Shown: in pieces, positions 33,113 to 42,514 of the stretch
Layout: each line of letters begins with the position of its first letter
How positions within the stretch are numbered: the stretch's first letter is position 1
NCBI RefSeq assembly: GCF_023712425.1
Contig: NZ_JAMAYG010000003.1
Span: forward strand, 62,001 to 126,000
DNA: 64,000 nt
From: Rothia sp. P100
GTDB taxonomy: Bacteria > Actinomycetota > Actinomycetes > Actinomycetales > Micrococcaceae
Direction of reading: 5' to 3'
The notes under the pieces: model-generated
Seen by the model: the letters and a program-made list of their open reading frames with translations, nothing else
Database searches by the model: none
Told to the model about the DNA's origin: nothing
Translations under genes and position numbers: made by a program

Positions 33113-33892
33113 ATGCCCCTTGCCACCGCCCCTGCGCACCCACAGAACCCTCTAGCCCGCACTATCCGGGCTGTGCACACCGACCTTTTTACGGGCTATA
33201 CCCCCTTTGAGAAAGTCTTCTTCGCTACGCTGATTGGTCTACAAATTCTGGTGAGCACCACAGTTTTTGAGGGCTGGTTGAGCGCCGTTACTGCTGTTGC
33301 AGGCATGATCTGCGTGATTCTGGTGGGCAAGGGCAGAATTTCAAACTACTTCTTTGGGGTCATCCAGAATGTTCCCTACCTGATTCTGGCTTTTCAGGCC
33401 TACTTCATCGGTGAAATCACCATCGCGGCTTTCTATGTGATCACCCAGTTCTGGGGCCTCTACATATGGCGCAAAAATATGCGGGTTGAAAAATCACGGG
33501 CACAGCGCGTAGCTACCTCCACCCTTGAGGATGAGCCGCGTGACGTCATTACACGGCGCCTTAGCCTGCCCCAGATAGGGCTTGCACTGCTTATCCTTGG
33601 GTTTCTGATATGGGGCTACGGCTATCTTTTGACCCAGTGGGGATCAAATCAGCCGTACGTAGATGGGTTCACCACAATCATCGCGGTAATGGCGCAGATT
33701 CTCATGGTCTTCCGCTTCCGCGAGCAGTGGGTGGGCTGGCTAGTGCTCAACGCGGTGCAGATCTACCTCTGGTCCACGGTGGACGGTGGGGGCAACCTAG
33801 CCATCATGGCTATGTACGCCGGTTTCATCGCCAATAGCCTCTACGGCTGGTACAACTGGAGCAAGCTCTCTCGCCCGCTCCCCTCATCCTAG
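33113..33892 (+). CDS. pnuC: PnuC-family nicotinamide riboside transporter
   Basis: This 259-residue integral membrane protein imports nicotinamide riboside for NAD synthesis. PnuC features are TPFEKVFFATLIGLQ, ISNYFFGVIQNVPYL, AFYVITQFWGLYIWRKN, and the C-terminal FREQWVGWLVLNAVQIYLW and NSLYGWYNW. I chose the ATG at 33113 with GGAG 6 bases upstream; an in-frame start 12 bases earlier is less likely. A good terminator follows. Confidence 0.92.
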   Translation: MPLATAPAHPQNPLARTIRAVHTDLFTGYTPFEKVFFATLIGLQILVSTTVFEGWLSAVTAVAGMICVILVGKGRISNYFFGVIQNVPYLILAFQAYFIGEITIAAFYVITQFWGLYIWRKNMRVEKSRAQRVATSTLEDEPRDVITRRLSLPQIGLALLILGFLIWGYGYLLTQWGSNQPYVDGFTTIIAVMAQILMVFRFREQWVGWLVLNAVQIYLWSTVDGGGNLAIMAMYAGFIANSLYGWYNWSKLSRPLPSS

Positions 33893-33905
33893 AACTGACC
33901 CGCCG

Positions 33906-33940
33906 AGGGGCTGAACGTTTGCTTTAGCCCCTGGTTTTTT
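33906..33940 (+). terminator. pnuC terminator
   Basis: AGGGGCT (33906-33912) pairs with AGCCCCT (33926-33932), followed by GGTTTTTT, a classical rho-independent terminator. Confidence 0.9.
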
Positions 33941-33950
33941 GGGTAAAAAA

Positions 33951-33985
33951 GACCGGCTCGAGACAAGTGGGCGTCCGAGCCGGTC
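33951..33985 (-). terminator. tRNA-Ser terminator
   Basis: GACCGGCTCG (33951-33960) pairs with CGAGCCGGTC (33976-33985); on the minus strand it is followed by six T (33945-33950), just after the tRNA gene. Confidence 0.9.
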
Positions 33986-33987
33986 AG

Positions 33988-34072
33988 CGGAGGATGGGGG
34001 ATTTGAACCCCCGAGGGCGTGAACCCAACACGCGTTCCAGGCGTGCGCCATAGGCCGCTAGGCGAATCCTCC
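33988..34072 (-). tRNA. tRNA-Ser (anticodon GGA)
   Basis: This 85-base class-II tRNA has acceptor stem GGAGGAT/ATCCTCC with discriminator G. The anticodon arm CACGC-CTGGAAC-GCGTG gives GGA, reading UCC/UCU serine codons. A long variable arm (about 14 bases) and a T arm with GGTTCAAATC are present. CCA is not encoded. Confidence 0.95.
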
Positions 34073-34213
34073 AGGCGTGTTGCTTAGCTGAAAACAGCTT
34101 CACGAAAGACAACAGATAGAAGTCTACCCAAGGTTAGGCCTCACCGCAAATCTAGCCCAGATTCATACTCACATACACGCTCAGTGAGTATGGGCAACGA
34201 GGTGAATTTCCTT

Positions 34214-34242
34214 TTGTGTTTTCTAGGGGCTTACGGTACAGT
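34214..34242 (+). promoter_or_regulatory. Promoter of the SRP RNA gene
   Basis: TTGTGT (34214-34219), 17-bp spacer, TACAGT (34237-34242), with the expected start 6-7 bases further on at the SRP RNA. Confidence 0.7.
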
Positions 34243-34247
34243 AATGG

Positions 34248-34341
34248 GTGCCCCTTACGTGGCGTTATCTTGGAAAACTCCCCCAGGGCCGGAAGGCAGC
34301 AAGGGTATCTGGGCTCTGACGGGTGCGTAGGGGGTCTTATT
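34248..34341 (+). ncRNA. ffs: 4.5S-type signal recognition particle RNA
   Basis: This roughly 95-base hairpin RNA binds Ffh in co-translational protein targeting. The invariant domain IV core GGCCGGAAGGCAGCAAGG is at 34288-34305. Outer strands GCCCCTTACG and GCGTAGGGGG pair, giving the single long hairpin usual in short bacterial SRP RNAs. The ends are set from the stem and promoter and may be off by about 5 bases. It precedes dnaX, as in many actinobacteria. Confidence 0.93.
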
Positions 34342-34490
34342 TTGCCCAAAACCTACTGGGGCGGTTTACCCCGGTTCTTATAATGTCAGTCACCAGCACT
34401 ACACTGTTAAGAGCATGCCCGCGCCGGATGCGGATCCCCGCATGACCCCTGCGGCGTGAGCTTTTTACGCATCCCTAGGAAGGTTTTGTT

Positions 34491-37304
34491 GTGAGCACTG
34501 CGCTGTACCGCCGTTACCGCCCTGAGTCCTTTGCCGACGTCATCGGGCAGGAGCACGTCACCGAACCGCTCTCAACCGCCCTAGAAAAGAACCGCGTCAA
34601 CCACGCTTACCTCTTCTCGGGCCCGCGCGGCTGCGGTAAAACCACCTCCGCCCGCATTCTGGCACGCTGCCTCAACTGCGCAGAAGGCCCCACACCCACC
34701 CCCTGCGGGCAGTGCGAATCCTGCAAGGAACTTTCGCGAGACGGCGGCGGTTCCCTCGACGTTATAGAAATGGACGCCGCCTCCCACGGCGGTGTGGACC
34801 ACGCCCGCGACTTGCGTGAACGTGCCACCTTCGCCCCGGTACGTGACCGCTACAAGATTTTTATTATTGACGAGGCGCACATGGTCACCCGCGAGGGCTT
34901 CAACGCCCTGCTCAAGATTGTGGAAGAACCTCCGGAACACATCAAGTTTATTTTTGCGACCACCGAACCCAACAAGGTTCTGGGCACCATTCGTTCCCGT
35001 ACCCACCACTACCCCTTCCGTCTCGTGCCACCCGAAACCCTGGGCGCCTACCTTCAGCAGCTCTGCGCTCAAGAGGGCGTGCAGGTAGCTGATGGCGTCC
35101 TCCCCCTGGTAGTGCGTGCCGGTGGCGGTTCTGTGCGTGATTCACTCTCTATCCTGGATCAGCTCATGGCTGGTGCTACAGAAGGGCAGGGTATCTCCTA
35201 TGACCTGGCTGTTGCCCTGTTGGGCTTCACCCACGGTGAGCTACTCGATGACGTCATTGACGCCTTCACCTCCGGCAACGCTGGCACGGTTTTCACCGCT
35301 GTAGACCGCGTCATTCAGACTGGCCAAGATCCCCGCCGCTTTGTCGAGGACCTGCTAGAACGCTTCCGCGATCTCATTATTGTCAAAGCGGTGCCGGGGT
35401 CAGCCGCCTCCATTCTGCGTGGCATGGCAGAGGATCAGCTAGAACGCATGCGCGCGCAAGCTGAGAAGCTGGGCTCCGCCGAACTAACCCGTGCAGCAGA
35501 CGTTACCAATGATGCACTCAACGAAATGAGCGGGGCGGTCAATCCCCAGCTACACCTGGAGCTTCTCTGCGCCCGCATCCTGGTAGCTGCCACTGATTCT
35601 TCAGCGGCCTCCCTCGCTGCCCGCCTGGACCAGCTAGAACGTAAGCTAGCCAGCGGAACTTTTACTACACCGGCCCAAGGGCAGGTATCCAAGCAACAGA
35701 CAGCTCAGCAGGAGCCCCGGGCGATGCAAGAAGCCGCCGCGCCGGTAGTAGCTGCGCAGCGCAGCCAAGAACCTACCCCTCCTAATGCGGCCCCCCTTCA
35801 GCAGGCACCTGCTCCGCTCGCGAGCGCTCCACTCGCTGCCGCCCCGCTCGTCAACGGCGGGCAGACAACAGGCAAGCCCGGCGCGAGGTACCAGGCAGCT
35901 CCCCAGCGGCCAGCTCCCCGGCAGGTAAGCTCCGGGGCAAGCGGTGAGAACACCGTAGATTTGGTGGCTAACTCCTGGAACGACGTGCTAGCTAAAATCC
36001 CCTCTGCCTTTGCGCGTGCTGGCTTTGAGAAGTGCGAGCCGGTGCGGTTCGAACAAGGTGCGCTCTTTATTCGTGCCGAAATTGCAGTGCTTCGCCAGGT
36101 CAAGGATTATCTGCCGCAGCTACAAAAGGCCCTGCAGACCGTACTTGATTTGCAGGTTCAGATTCGTGGCGAGGTCAAGAAGCCCGGTGGGGGCACAGAC
36201 GCCCCAGCCCGCGGCCCACAACCAGCCGGTGATAGCAATACCCCTGCGCCGAGCACCCCGCAGCAGGCTGTGCCTATTGCTGAGGGGCCGCGCGGCGGTG
36301 AGCAGGCGTGGGCTTCCCACGGTCAGCCCCGCAGTGAAGCGCCTCCTGCCTGGAGCCAGGACGACTGGAACAAACCTGTTACCTCTTGGAACGTTGCACC
36401 TATCCCCGCTGGCTCGGCACCTGCTCAGGACGGCGGGCAAGATGAGCAGTCCGCGGCATCAGCGCAGGGTGGCACCGAGGTTCCCCGCGAGGACCCTAAC
36501 CCGCCTACTACCCCGCACCTGCGCGTCATCAAGGGTGATGTTGACCCGGTGGAACTGGCTAAGGCCCACCACCCCTCTTCAGGGGGGTCCGCGGAGCGAC
36601 GAAGCATGTCCCTGGCACCCGATGTCACCGAGGACGCGGATGAAGAGGACTCTGATGGGTCAACCCCTGATGCCGACCAAGCCAAGGCAGAGGATCAGGC
36701 TCACGAAAACCGGGGCACTGAACCAACAGTTTCAGCGCATGAAGGTTCAGATCAGCAGACCGTAGAGGGCAACGAGCACGCTGTATCTACCGAACCGGTA
36801 CCGGTCTCTGAGGGTCTGGCCGAAGCCGGGCATAAGGAAGCCAATAATGCTGATATCAACCAGTCAGACAGCCCCGAACCTGCGGAACAGACACCGGGAG
36901 CCTCTACACAGGGCGCCCCTCTGGCGCACGAGTACGCAGGCTACGAAGGCGGTTATTTTGATGATGCCCCAGAGCCTGAACCCGAGTATGTCGCGGGAGT
37001 AGGCTATGTTTCCCCTGAAACTGCCGCCCCTCGCTCGGCGTCCGGGCAAGAAAAGCCCGAGAAAACCGAGAAGAAGAGCGGCAAGCTCTCCTTCCGCGAA
37101 CGCCACGCAGCGCATATCGCTGCAGGCCAGCGGGCAGTTCAGCAACAGCCAGAAAAGCCGCAGGAACCCCAGGCTGACGAAGATTTCGCCCCCAGCGACG
37201 AGGATGTAGCGCTTGAGTCGAGCACCCTCATTGGGCAACGAGCGGTGGAGAAAATTTTGGGCGGCAAGGTCATCGGTGAGCAGCCCCTGCACCAGCCCTC
37301 CTAA
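34491..37304 (+). CDS. dnaX: DNA polymerase III subunit gamma/tau
   Basis: This clamp-loader ATPase has 937 residues. Residues 1-370 are the AAA+ core: Walker A GPRGCGKTTSA (44-54), zinc-type cysteines CLNCAEG...CGQCESC (64-79), DEAH, and the sensor GGSVRDSLS. The remainder is a long low-complexity tail rich in Ala, Pro, Glu and Gln. One more structured segment (about residues 485-560, NTVDLVANSWNDVLAKIPSAF) resembles the tau/alpha-binding domain. The GTG start at 34491 has AGGAAGG 7 bases upstream. It is followed by recR after 25 bases, a usual pairing. Confidence 0.96.
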   Translation: MSTALYRRYRPESFADVIGQEHVTEPLSTALEKNRVNHAYLFSGPRGCGKTTSARILARCLNCAEGPTPTPCGQCESCKELSRDGGGSLDVIEMDAASHGGVDHARDLRERATFAPVRDRYKIFIIDEAHMVTREGFNALLKIVEEPPEHIKFIFATTEPNKVLGTIRSRTHHYPFRLVPPETLGAYLQQLCAQEGVQVADGVLPLVVRAGGGSVRDSLSILDQLMAGATEGQGISYDLAVALLGFTHGELLDDVIDAFTSGNAGTVFTAVDRVIQTGQDPRRFVEDLLERFRDLIIVKAVPGSAASILRGMAEDQLERMRAQAEKLGSAELTRAADVTNDALNEMSGAVNPQLHLELLCARILVAATDSSAASLAARLDQLERKLASGTFTTPAQGQVSKQQTAQQEPRAMQEAAAPVVAAQRSQEPTPPNAAPLQQAPAPLASAPLAAAPLVNGGQTTGKPGARYQAAPQRPAPRQVSSGASGENTVDLVANSWNDVLAKIPSAFARAGFEKCEPVRFEQGALFIRAEIAVLRQVKDYLPQLQKALQTVLDLQVQIRGEVKKPGGGTDAPARGPQPAGDSNTPAPSTPQQAVPIAEGPRGGEQAWASHGQPRSEAPPAWSQDDWNKPVTSWNVAPIPAGSAPAQDGGQDEQSAASAQGGTEVPREDPNPPTTPHLRVIKGDVDPVELAKAHHPSSGGSAERRSMSLAPDVTEDADEEDSDGSTPDADQAKAEDQAHENRGTEPTVSAHEGSDQQTVEGNEHAVSTEPVPVSEGLAEAGHKEANNADINQSDSPEPAEQTPGASTQGAPLAHEYAGYEGGYFDDAPEPEPEYVAGVGYVSPETAAPRSASGQEKPEKTEKKSGKLSFRERHAAHIAAGQRAVQQQPEKPQEPQADEDFAPSDEDVALESSTLIGQRAVEKILGGKVIGEQPLHQPS

Positions 37305-37329
37305 GCTGCCCCTACCCTAAGGATTTTTT

Positions 37330-38484
37330 GTGTACGAAAGCGCCGTTCAAAACCTCATTGACGAGCTGGGCAGGCTGCCCGGTGTAGGCCCTAAATCTGC
37401 CCAGCGCATTGCCTTCTACATCCTCGACGCTGAGGCAGAAGAGATGCAGAAACTCACCGATGCCATCACACGGGTGAAGAAGACCGTGAGCTTCTGCGAG
37501 ATTTGCGGCAACGTCTCTGAGACTAAACTCTGCACAATCTGCAGGGACGAGAGCCGTGATGTCACAGCCCTATGCGTGGTCGAAGAGTCTAAAGACGTTG
37601 TTGCCATTGAGCGCACCCGCTCCTTTACCGGCCGCTATCATGTACTCGGTGGCTCCATTAACCCCCTGGCGGGTATCGGCCCTGAGCAGTTGCGCATTCG
37701 TGAACTCGTGGCACGGCTTTCCGATGAACGCATCAACGAGCTGATTCTTGCTATGGACCCCAACCTTGAGGGCGAGGCAACCGCCACCTACCTCTCGCGT
37801 CTTCTGGTGCCCATTGGCATTAGGGTTTCCCGCCTGGCCTCCGGTCTGCCGGTGGGCGGCGATCTTGAGTACGCCGATGAAATTACCCTGGGACGTGCCC
37901 TAGAGGGGCGGCGCGTAATCAGCGAAGGCAACCGCGCCCTCACCGATAACTCTGCCCAGGATTTCGAAGCTGCCATCGAAAAGGAAGCTCAGCAGAAGCT
38001 AGCCGAGGAGGTTGAAAGCAAGCCACGTACCCGTTGGTCCGGTTCGATGTTTGACGATTTAGGCGCAGACTCTAATGCCCCGGAGAATCAGCAGGATACG
38101 GATCAGCACAAGCCACCGCGCGGTGAGCAGTCTGACCTCAATGGCCCCCTGCTAGAAGCAGAGGTGGAAGAAGCCGGGCTGGAAGCTCAAGAAGAAGTTA
38201 CCCAGGACCTACCGGCAGAAGAGGCACCTGCACAGCCGGTGCCCGGCGAGCTATCGCCCGAAGAACGCGCCGAGCGGGTAGCGGCCGCAGCCTTTGAAGC
38301 CGAAGAAGGGCTGAGCGCCCCAGAAACCGAAGAGGCTGATACCAGCGGTGAAGCAAGGCAAGCGCAGGAACGCCGTGAGGCTTACGAGCAGAAGCTCGAT
38401 GAGCTCAAGAAAACGCCCCTGCGCACGGTAGCACCTACCATTCCACCGATTCCCGGCAAAACCTACGTCAACCCCTGGACCTAA
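37330..38484 (+). CDS. recR: Recombination protein RecR with acidic C-terminal extension
   Basis: RecR acts with RecF and RecO to load RecA at gaps. Residues 1-200 are a standard RecR: helix-hairpin-helix [15 protein letters not shown], zinc finger Cys56-Cys59-Cys68-Cys71, and Toprim (about 80-175, [17 protein letters not shown]). The family normally ends near [11 protein letters not shown]. Here a further 185 residues follow, rich in Glu, Ala and Gln and ending in a Pro-rich motif [14 protein letters not shown]. It starts with GTG after AAGGA, 25 bases downstream of dnaX. Confidence 0.95.
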   Translation: MYESAVQNLIDELGRLPGVGPKSAQRIAFYILDAEAEEMQKLTDAITRVKKTVSFCEICGNVSETKLCTICRDESRDVTALCVVEESKDVVAIERTRSFTGRYHVLGGSINPLAGIGPEQLRIRELVARLSDERINELILAMDPNLEGEATATYLSRLLVPIGIRVSRLASGLPVGGDLEYADEITLGRALEGRRVISEGNRALTDNSAQDFEAAIEKEAQQKLAEEVESKPRTRWSGSMFDDLGADSNAPENQQDTDQHKPPRGEQSDLNGPLLEAEVEEAGLEAQEEVTQDLPAEEAPAQPVPGELSPEERAERVAAAAFEAEEGLSAPETEEADTSGEARQAQERREAYEQKLDELKKTPLRTVAPTIPPIPGKTYVNPWT

Positions 38485-38494
38485 CCAACTCCAG

Positions 38495-38713
38495 TTATTC
38501 GCGGCTCCCACGGGCTAGGAAAATGCGTCCCACAATATTTGCCACCGCACAGAGCACCAGGGCGCTACCGCCGTAGGCCATGAGGTGCAGGGCATACTGC
38601 GGGCCCAGTGCAGCTCCCAGGGCGTAGCCACTGAGCAGACAGACGTAGACAACCCAGCGGAAGCCAGCCCAGGCACGGCCTTGCTGGTGTTCAGGCACTG
38701 ATGAGAGAATCAC
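38495..38713 (-). pseudogene. C-terminal fragment of an MFS-like transporter
   Basis: About 70 residues resemble the last helices of a major-facilitator exporter (SSVPEHQQGRAWAGFRWVVY, then ALHLMAYGGSALVLCAVANIVG). The N-terminal ten helices are absent and no start or ribosome-binding site is obvious. This is probably a relic lying convergent to recR. Confidence 0.5.
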
Positions 38714-38774
38714 TCTGTCAGTCCAGAACCCTGTGCACGGTTAGTCAATATTCGTTGTTTAAGACTCACGGGGC

Positions 38775-39272
38775 TTACCCCTGTTGGTTGAGCTTAAAAC
38801 GCGGGACGTCCCCGTTCAGGTAGGCGGGTAGCCAGATGCTTTCCCATTCCGGGGCCTCGGCGTGTAACACTGTTTCCCAGCGCTCCGGGGCTACCTCGGT
38901 CAGCCAGTACACCCCGGTCAGGTCATTGCGCTTCAGGTACCCGTAGTCCACCAGTTCGCGGCGCAGGTAAGCGAAATCGAGCCAGAGGGCTTTTAGTGTT
39001 TCATTGATCTGCTTCTCGCTGTACTCCACCCCGGGGTCAAAATAGTTGACCAAGTAGAGCAGCACGTGCGCCCTCGCCTTGCGTTTAGCGGGGAAGCTGG
39101 TGAGCGCGCCGTCCTTGAAAAATCGGCCCACTACGGTGCGGTGTTCGGCTTCTGCGGCCCGCGCCTGTTCAGCTTTCTCAGTGAGGACGAGCGCCCGGGC
39201 GGCCGTGTAGTTCAGCCCGGTTTCTACCATGCGGGCGCGCACCAGGGTTTTGAAGTTCTTATTCTGAGTCAT
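38775..39272 (-). CDS. DUF2087 domain protein
   Basis: The 165-residue protein has a DUF2087 domain in its middle and end: VVGRFFKDGALTSFPAKRKARAHVLLYL, then YSEKQINETLKALWLDFAYLRRELVDYGYLKR. This is a winged-helix-like module often attached to transcription regulators. The N-terminal 30 residues (FKTLVRARMVETGLNYTAARALVL) form a short helical motif seen in small actinobacterial proteins. DNA binding is likely but unproven. It is divergent from lysC across 330 bases. Confidence 0.82.
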   Translation of the reverse strand: MTQNKNFKTLVRARMVETGLNYTAARALVLTEKAEQARAAEAEHRTVVGRFFKDGALTSFPAKRKARAHVLLYLVNYFDPGVEYSEKQINETLKALWLDFAYLRRELVDYGYLKRNDLTGVYWLTEVAPERWETVLHAEAPEWESIWLPAYLNGDVPRFKLNQQG

Positions 39273-39602
39273 TGGTACATCGACTTTTCTGCACCCCTAG
39301 CCTGCTTCTCCAGTCGGAAAACCAGTATCAACCCCAGAGATTACTCATCCCTTGGCGCCGTTCGGCGGGAGGCTAGGGCTCCAAACCGGGCGCGAGGCGG
39401 TGGGGCCCGCCTGTTGTACAAGGTAGCCCATGCTCCGCGCTCGGGCAAGCACCCGCCGCCCGACAGCCCTGCGGCTTCTGCCGTCACGTGCGTAGCATTA
39501 CCGTTATGTGAGCAAAAATAGTTCATAAACGGCCACCACACGTACCATTGACTAAACCGGAAAATCAGCCGGTAAGTATCACAACGGTATTGGAGAAGTT
39601 CA
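39273..39602. other. Long intergenic region upstream of lysC
   Basis: These 330 bases hold a very GC-rich section (about 39350-39490) with several short inverted repeats, e.g. around GCCCGCC and CGGGC...GCCCG. An AT-richer promoter-like part follows: TTGACT near 39547 and TAAGTATC near 39572. No ORF is convincing. The GC-rich segment could be a structured leader or small RNA; I cannot match it to a known riboswitch. Confidence 0.35.
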
Positions 39603-40901
39603 ATGAGCCTGATTGTCCAAAAGTTTGGTGGGTCTTCTGTCGCGAATGCAGACGGCATTAAACGCGTAGCCCGCCGCATCGTGGACACCCAGAAGGCTGG
39701 CAATGACGTCGTTGTGGTTGTATCTGCGATGGGCGACACCACCGATGACCTTCTAGATGTGGCAGAGGAGGTCACCGGCAGGGCGCCCGGCCCCTCCCGT
39801 GAACTCGATATGCTGCTGACCGCCGGTGAGCGCATCTCCATGTCAGTGCTGGCAATGGCAGTGAATTCTCTAGGCGCTAAAGCGCAGTCCTTCACCGGCT
39901 CACAGGCTGGCATGATTACTGACGGTGTGCACGGCTCTGCACGTCTCGTTGAGGTCAACCCCAACCGCATCCAAACCTCAATTTCTCAAGGCAACATCGC
40001 TATTGTTGCTGGCTTCCAGGGGATGAACCGGCAGACCGGGGACATTACAACCCTGGGCCGCGGCGGATCCGACACCACTGCCGTCGCACTAGCTGCCGCT
40101 ATGGACGCTGATGTCTGCGAAATCTACACCGATGTGGACGGCGTCTACTCAGCAGACCCACGTGTGGTCCCATCAGCCCGTAAACTGGACACTGTCACCA
40201 GTGAAGAGATGCTTGAGCTAGCAGCTAACGGCGCTAAGATTTTGCACCTGCGCTCCGTGGAATACGCCCGCCGTTTCAACCTGAAACTGCACGTGCGCTC
40301 CTCTTTCTCTCAGAATGAGGGCACCATCGTTATCCCCGATAACCCCGAAGAATTTGAGTTTGAAAACCTAAAGGAGATCCCCTTGGAACAGCCACTGATT
40401 TCTGGTGTCACCCATGACCGTAGCCAGGCTAAGGTCACCGTTGTTGGTGTTCCCGATGTGCCCGGTTCGGCGGCTAAGGTCTTTGGGCTGCTCAACGAGT
40501 CCAACGTCAATCTGGACATGATCGTGCAGAACATTTCCACTGATCGCTCTGATGTCACTGATATTTCCTTCACCTGTGACCAGGCGCAGGGCGGCAAAGC
40601 CGTTGAGGTGCTAACCAACCACAAGGCTGAGCTTGGCTTTGAAGAGATCAAGTACAACGATTCCATTGGCAAGCTCTCCCTGGTGGGTGCAGGCATGAAG
40701 GCTAACCCCGGTGTTTCCTTCGCTTTCTTTGATGCCCTGCGTGCAGCCGGGGTGAACATCGAGATGATTTCAACCTCCGAAATCCGCATCTCGGTTATCA
40801 CCGATATCGATCACCTTGATGAGGCTGTACGCGCTGTGCACACCGCTTTCGGTCTGGACGCTGAGCAGGAAGCCACCGTTTATGGCGGCACCGGCCGCTA
40901 G
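39603..40901 (+). CDS. lysC: Aspartate kinase, alpha subunit
   Basis: LysC phosphorylates aspartate, the first step to lysine, threonine, methionine and diaminopimelate. The 432-residue protein has the kinase motif [26 protein letters not shown] and [13 protein letters not shown]. Two C-terminal ACT domains for feedback control (about 270-430) include [12 protein letters not shown] and [18 protein letters not shown] precedes the ATG by 7 bases. An internal start for a separate beta subunit lies at 40383. It is followed by a strong terminator. Confidence 0.96.
   Translation: MSLIVQKFGGSSVANADGIKRVARRIVDTQKAGNDVVVVVSAMGDTTDDLLDVAEEVTGRAPGPSRELDMLLTAGERISMSVLAMAVNSLGAKAQSFTGSQAGMITDGVHGSARLVEVNPNRIQTSISQGNIAIVAGFQGMNRQTGDITTLGRGGSDTTAVALAAAMDADVCEIYTDVDGVYSADPRVVPSARKLDTVTSEEMLELAANGAKILHLRSVEYARRFNLKLHVRSSFSQNEGTIVIPDNPEEFEFENLKEIPLEQPLISGVTHDRSQAKVTVVGVPDVPGSAAKVFGLLNESNVNLDMIVQNISTDRSDVTDISFTCDQAQGGKAVEVLTNHKAELGFEEIKYNDSIGKLSLVGAGMKANPGVSFAFFDALRAAGVNIEMISTSEIRISVITDIDHLDEAVRAVHTAFGLDAEQEATVYGGTGR
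40383..40901 (+). CDS. Aspartate kinase beta subunit (internal start)
   Basis: Inside lysC and in frame, AAGGAG (40371-40376) is followed 6 bases later by TTG at codon 261 (LEQPLISGV). Corynebacterial lysC makes a beta subunit from an in-frame start at the equivalent position, comprising only the ACT domains and pairing with alpha in an alpha2beta2 enzyme. The predicted product has 172 residues. The start codon and ribosome-binding site are visible; the protein itself is inferred by analogy. Confidence 0.65.
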   Translation: MEQPLISGVTHDRSQAKVTVVGVPDVPGSAAKVFGLLNESNVNLDMIVQNISTDRSDVTDISFTCDQAQGGKAVEVLTNHKAELGFEEIKYNDSIGKLSLVGAGMKANPGVSFAFFDALRAAGVNIEMISTSEIRISVITDIDHLDEAVRAVHTAFGLDAEQEATVYGGTGR

Positions 40902-40924
40902 GGTTTAGAGATCTGCACCAGTAG

Positions 40925-40966
40925 CCCGTGTGGCTGGCGCTTCTGCTAGCTACACGGGTTTTTTGT
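40925..40966 (+). terminator. lysC terminator
   Basis: CCCGTGTGGCT pairs with AGCTACACGGG across a 10-base loop, followed by TTTTTT. It lies 24 bases after the lysC stop. Confidence 0.93.
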
Positions 40967-40986
40967 ACCTCGGTAGAATGGTGCCC

Positions 40987-41931
40987 ATGCAGATTCTCCC
41001 AGCGCAGCAGTGGCAGGTTTTAGAGCGAGCGCACCAGGAGCGTTCCGGGCGCTATGCCTTGCCCTTTGCTCAGCGGCGCGAGCGGGGTGAGAAGCACCCG
41101 GTAGAAGACTTTCTCTTCACCTACTACACCCTCAAGCCCGGTCAGTTCATGCGCTGGCACCCGGGCGCCGACGTCATCTTGCTGGACGCCGCCAGCCGCG
41201 CTGACTGGAAGTTTTACCGCCCTGCCACCGAGGCTGAATTACTCGCCGGCGGGTTAGATGCGGGCGAGGCAGCTCGCCTAGCCAGCGAGGGCACCGCAAT
41301 GACCGTTGATCTTGATGCATTCGCCACTCAACGCGCCTCGGCTATTGACTTCACCCGCATCATCCTGGGCAAAACAGCCGCCCAGCCCGGCTTCTTTGGC
41401 TGCTTTGGTCTGCACGAATGGGCCATGGCCTACAAGTCGGTTGAGAACAACATCCGCCACGACTACCTTGACTTGCGCCTAGGAGCCGACGGCACCGATG
41501 CGGTGGTTGAAAGCCACAATATTCGCTGCACCCACTTTGATGCTTTCCGTTTCTTCATGCCCCAGGCGCGCCCATTCAACGAGCTGCAACCTACCCGTCA
41601 AACCCAGCGTGACATGGAGCAACCAGCCTGCCTACACGCCAATATGGATGTCTATAAGTGGGCCTACAAACTCTTACCGCTCATTAGTTCAGAGCTTTTG
41701 ATGGACTGCTTTGACCTGGCCTGGGAGATACGCGAGTTGGATATGAAAGCGGCACCCTACGATCTTCAGAGCTGGGGATACGAGCCGGTCAAGATTGAAA
41801 CCGCCGAGGGCAAGCTGGCTTACACCCGCACCCAGCGTGCCTTTGCTGCAAGATCGGTGCAGCTGCGTCAGCGGCTCCTTGCTCAGCTAGACGCCGCACT
41901 GCCAGCCCCTGCAGGCCGGCAAGCGGTCTAG
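40987..41931 (+). CDS. Conserved actinobacterial protein, often labelled 3-methyladenine DNA glycosylase
   Basis: This 314-residue protein has VEDFLFTYYTLKPGQFMRWHPG, GLHEWAMAY, VVESHNIRCTHFDAFRFF, CLHANMDVYKWAYKL and LDMKAAPYDLQSWGYEP. I recall it as well conserved in Actinobacteria under a glycosylase label. No helix-hairpin-helix or other glycosylase signature is visible, so the enzyme name is doubtful; the conserved Trp/His/Asp-rich motifs do suggest an enzyme. The ATG at 40987 follows TAGAAT by exactly 7 bases, giving a leaderless start; ATG 40978 lies in that -10. Confidence 0.75.
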   Translation: MQILPAQQWQVLERAHQERSGRYALPFAQRRERGEKHPVEDFLFTYYTLKPGQFMRWHPGADVILLDAASRADWKFYRPATEAELLAGGLDAGEAARLASEGTAMTVDLDAFATQRASAIDFTRIILGKTAAQPGFFGCFGLHEWAMAYKSVENNIRHDYLDLRLGADGTDAVVESHNIRCTHFDAFRFFMPQARPFNELQPTRQTQRDMEQPACLHANMDVYKWAYKLLPLISSELLMDCFDLAWEIRELDMKAAPYDLQSWGYEPVKIETAEGKLAYTRTQRAFAARSVQLRQRLLAQLDAALPAPAGRQAV

Positions 41932-41976
41932 TCCCTGGGGTCTTGGCCCCCGTCATTCTAGGAAAAGGAGAAACCC

Positions 41977-42189
41977 ATGACCGAACTAAATATTATGCAG
42001 GTAGCCCAGCAGCTGGGCGTTAACGAGTACTCGGTGCTGAGTTGGGTAGAAGAAGGCGGGCTCACCCCTGTGGAGGGTAAGCCCGGCCTGTGGTTCACTC
42101 CTGAGGAGGTAGAGCGCTTTGCCGCTGTCCTGACGAACCGCACCACTAAATCGCGCAATTCCTTGCAGGGTTTTAAGAAACTTTATTAG
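41977..42189 (+). CDS. Small helix-turn-helix DNA-binding protein
   Basis: The 70-residue protein has a MerR/excisionase-like HTH: LNIMQVAQQLGVNEYSVLSWVEEGGLTPV, then a wing GKPGLWFTPEEVERFAAVL and a basic tail (NRTTKSRNSLQGFKKLY). The size and layout are like BldC-type regulators, but the sequence is not close to BldC. AAGGAG lies 6 bases before the ATG. It may be co-transcribed with the gene before it, 45 bases upstream. Confidence 0.75.
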   Translation: MTELNIMQVAQQLGVNEYSVLSWVEEGGLTPVEGKPGLWFTPEEVERFAAVLTNRTTKSRNSLQGFKKLY

Positions 42190-42514
42190 CCCTCGGGTTG
42201 AGCAGGGCCTCCTGCTGAGGCCTGGCCAGTTGCTGAGAGCTACCCCCGGCTCACCTTCAAGGTAAGTGAGTTCAATCTCCATCGTGAAGACAGCTCCTCC
42301 TTTTAGAACGGTGCTGCCGCCTAAATCTGGGCCGGTTTTTCCCTCAACCGGTGGGGGATGGACCAGACAGCAAAAGCAATTTCGTTCACATCCGGGGTAG
42401 AGCACCCTCCCACGGGCCGCTCGACTCGCACCCCTAGAGTGCTGGGCACCACCTTTACTGTGTAAAATGAGACCTGGCTCTATATAGATTCCAGCACCCA
42501 AGGAGTGCCCATTC
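42190..42514. other. Intergenic region upstream of purS
   Basis: These 325 bases carry no convincing gene. A hairpin GGCCTCCTGCTGAGGCC (near 42207) may end the HTH gene transcript. TATATA near 42482 and the AAGGAG (about 42500) before purS may belong to the purine operon promoter and ribosome-binding site. No known riboswitch motif was recognised. Confidence 0.4.
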
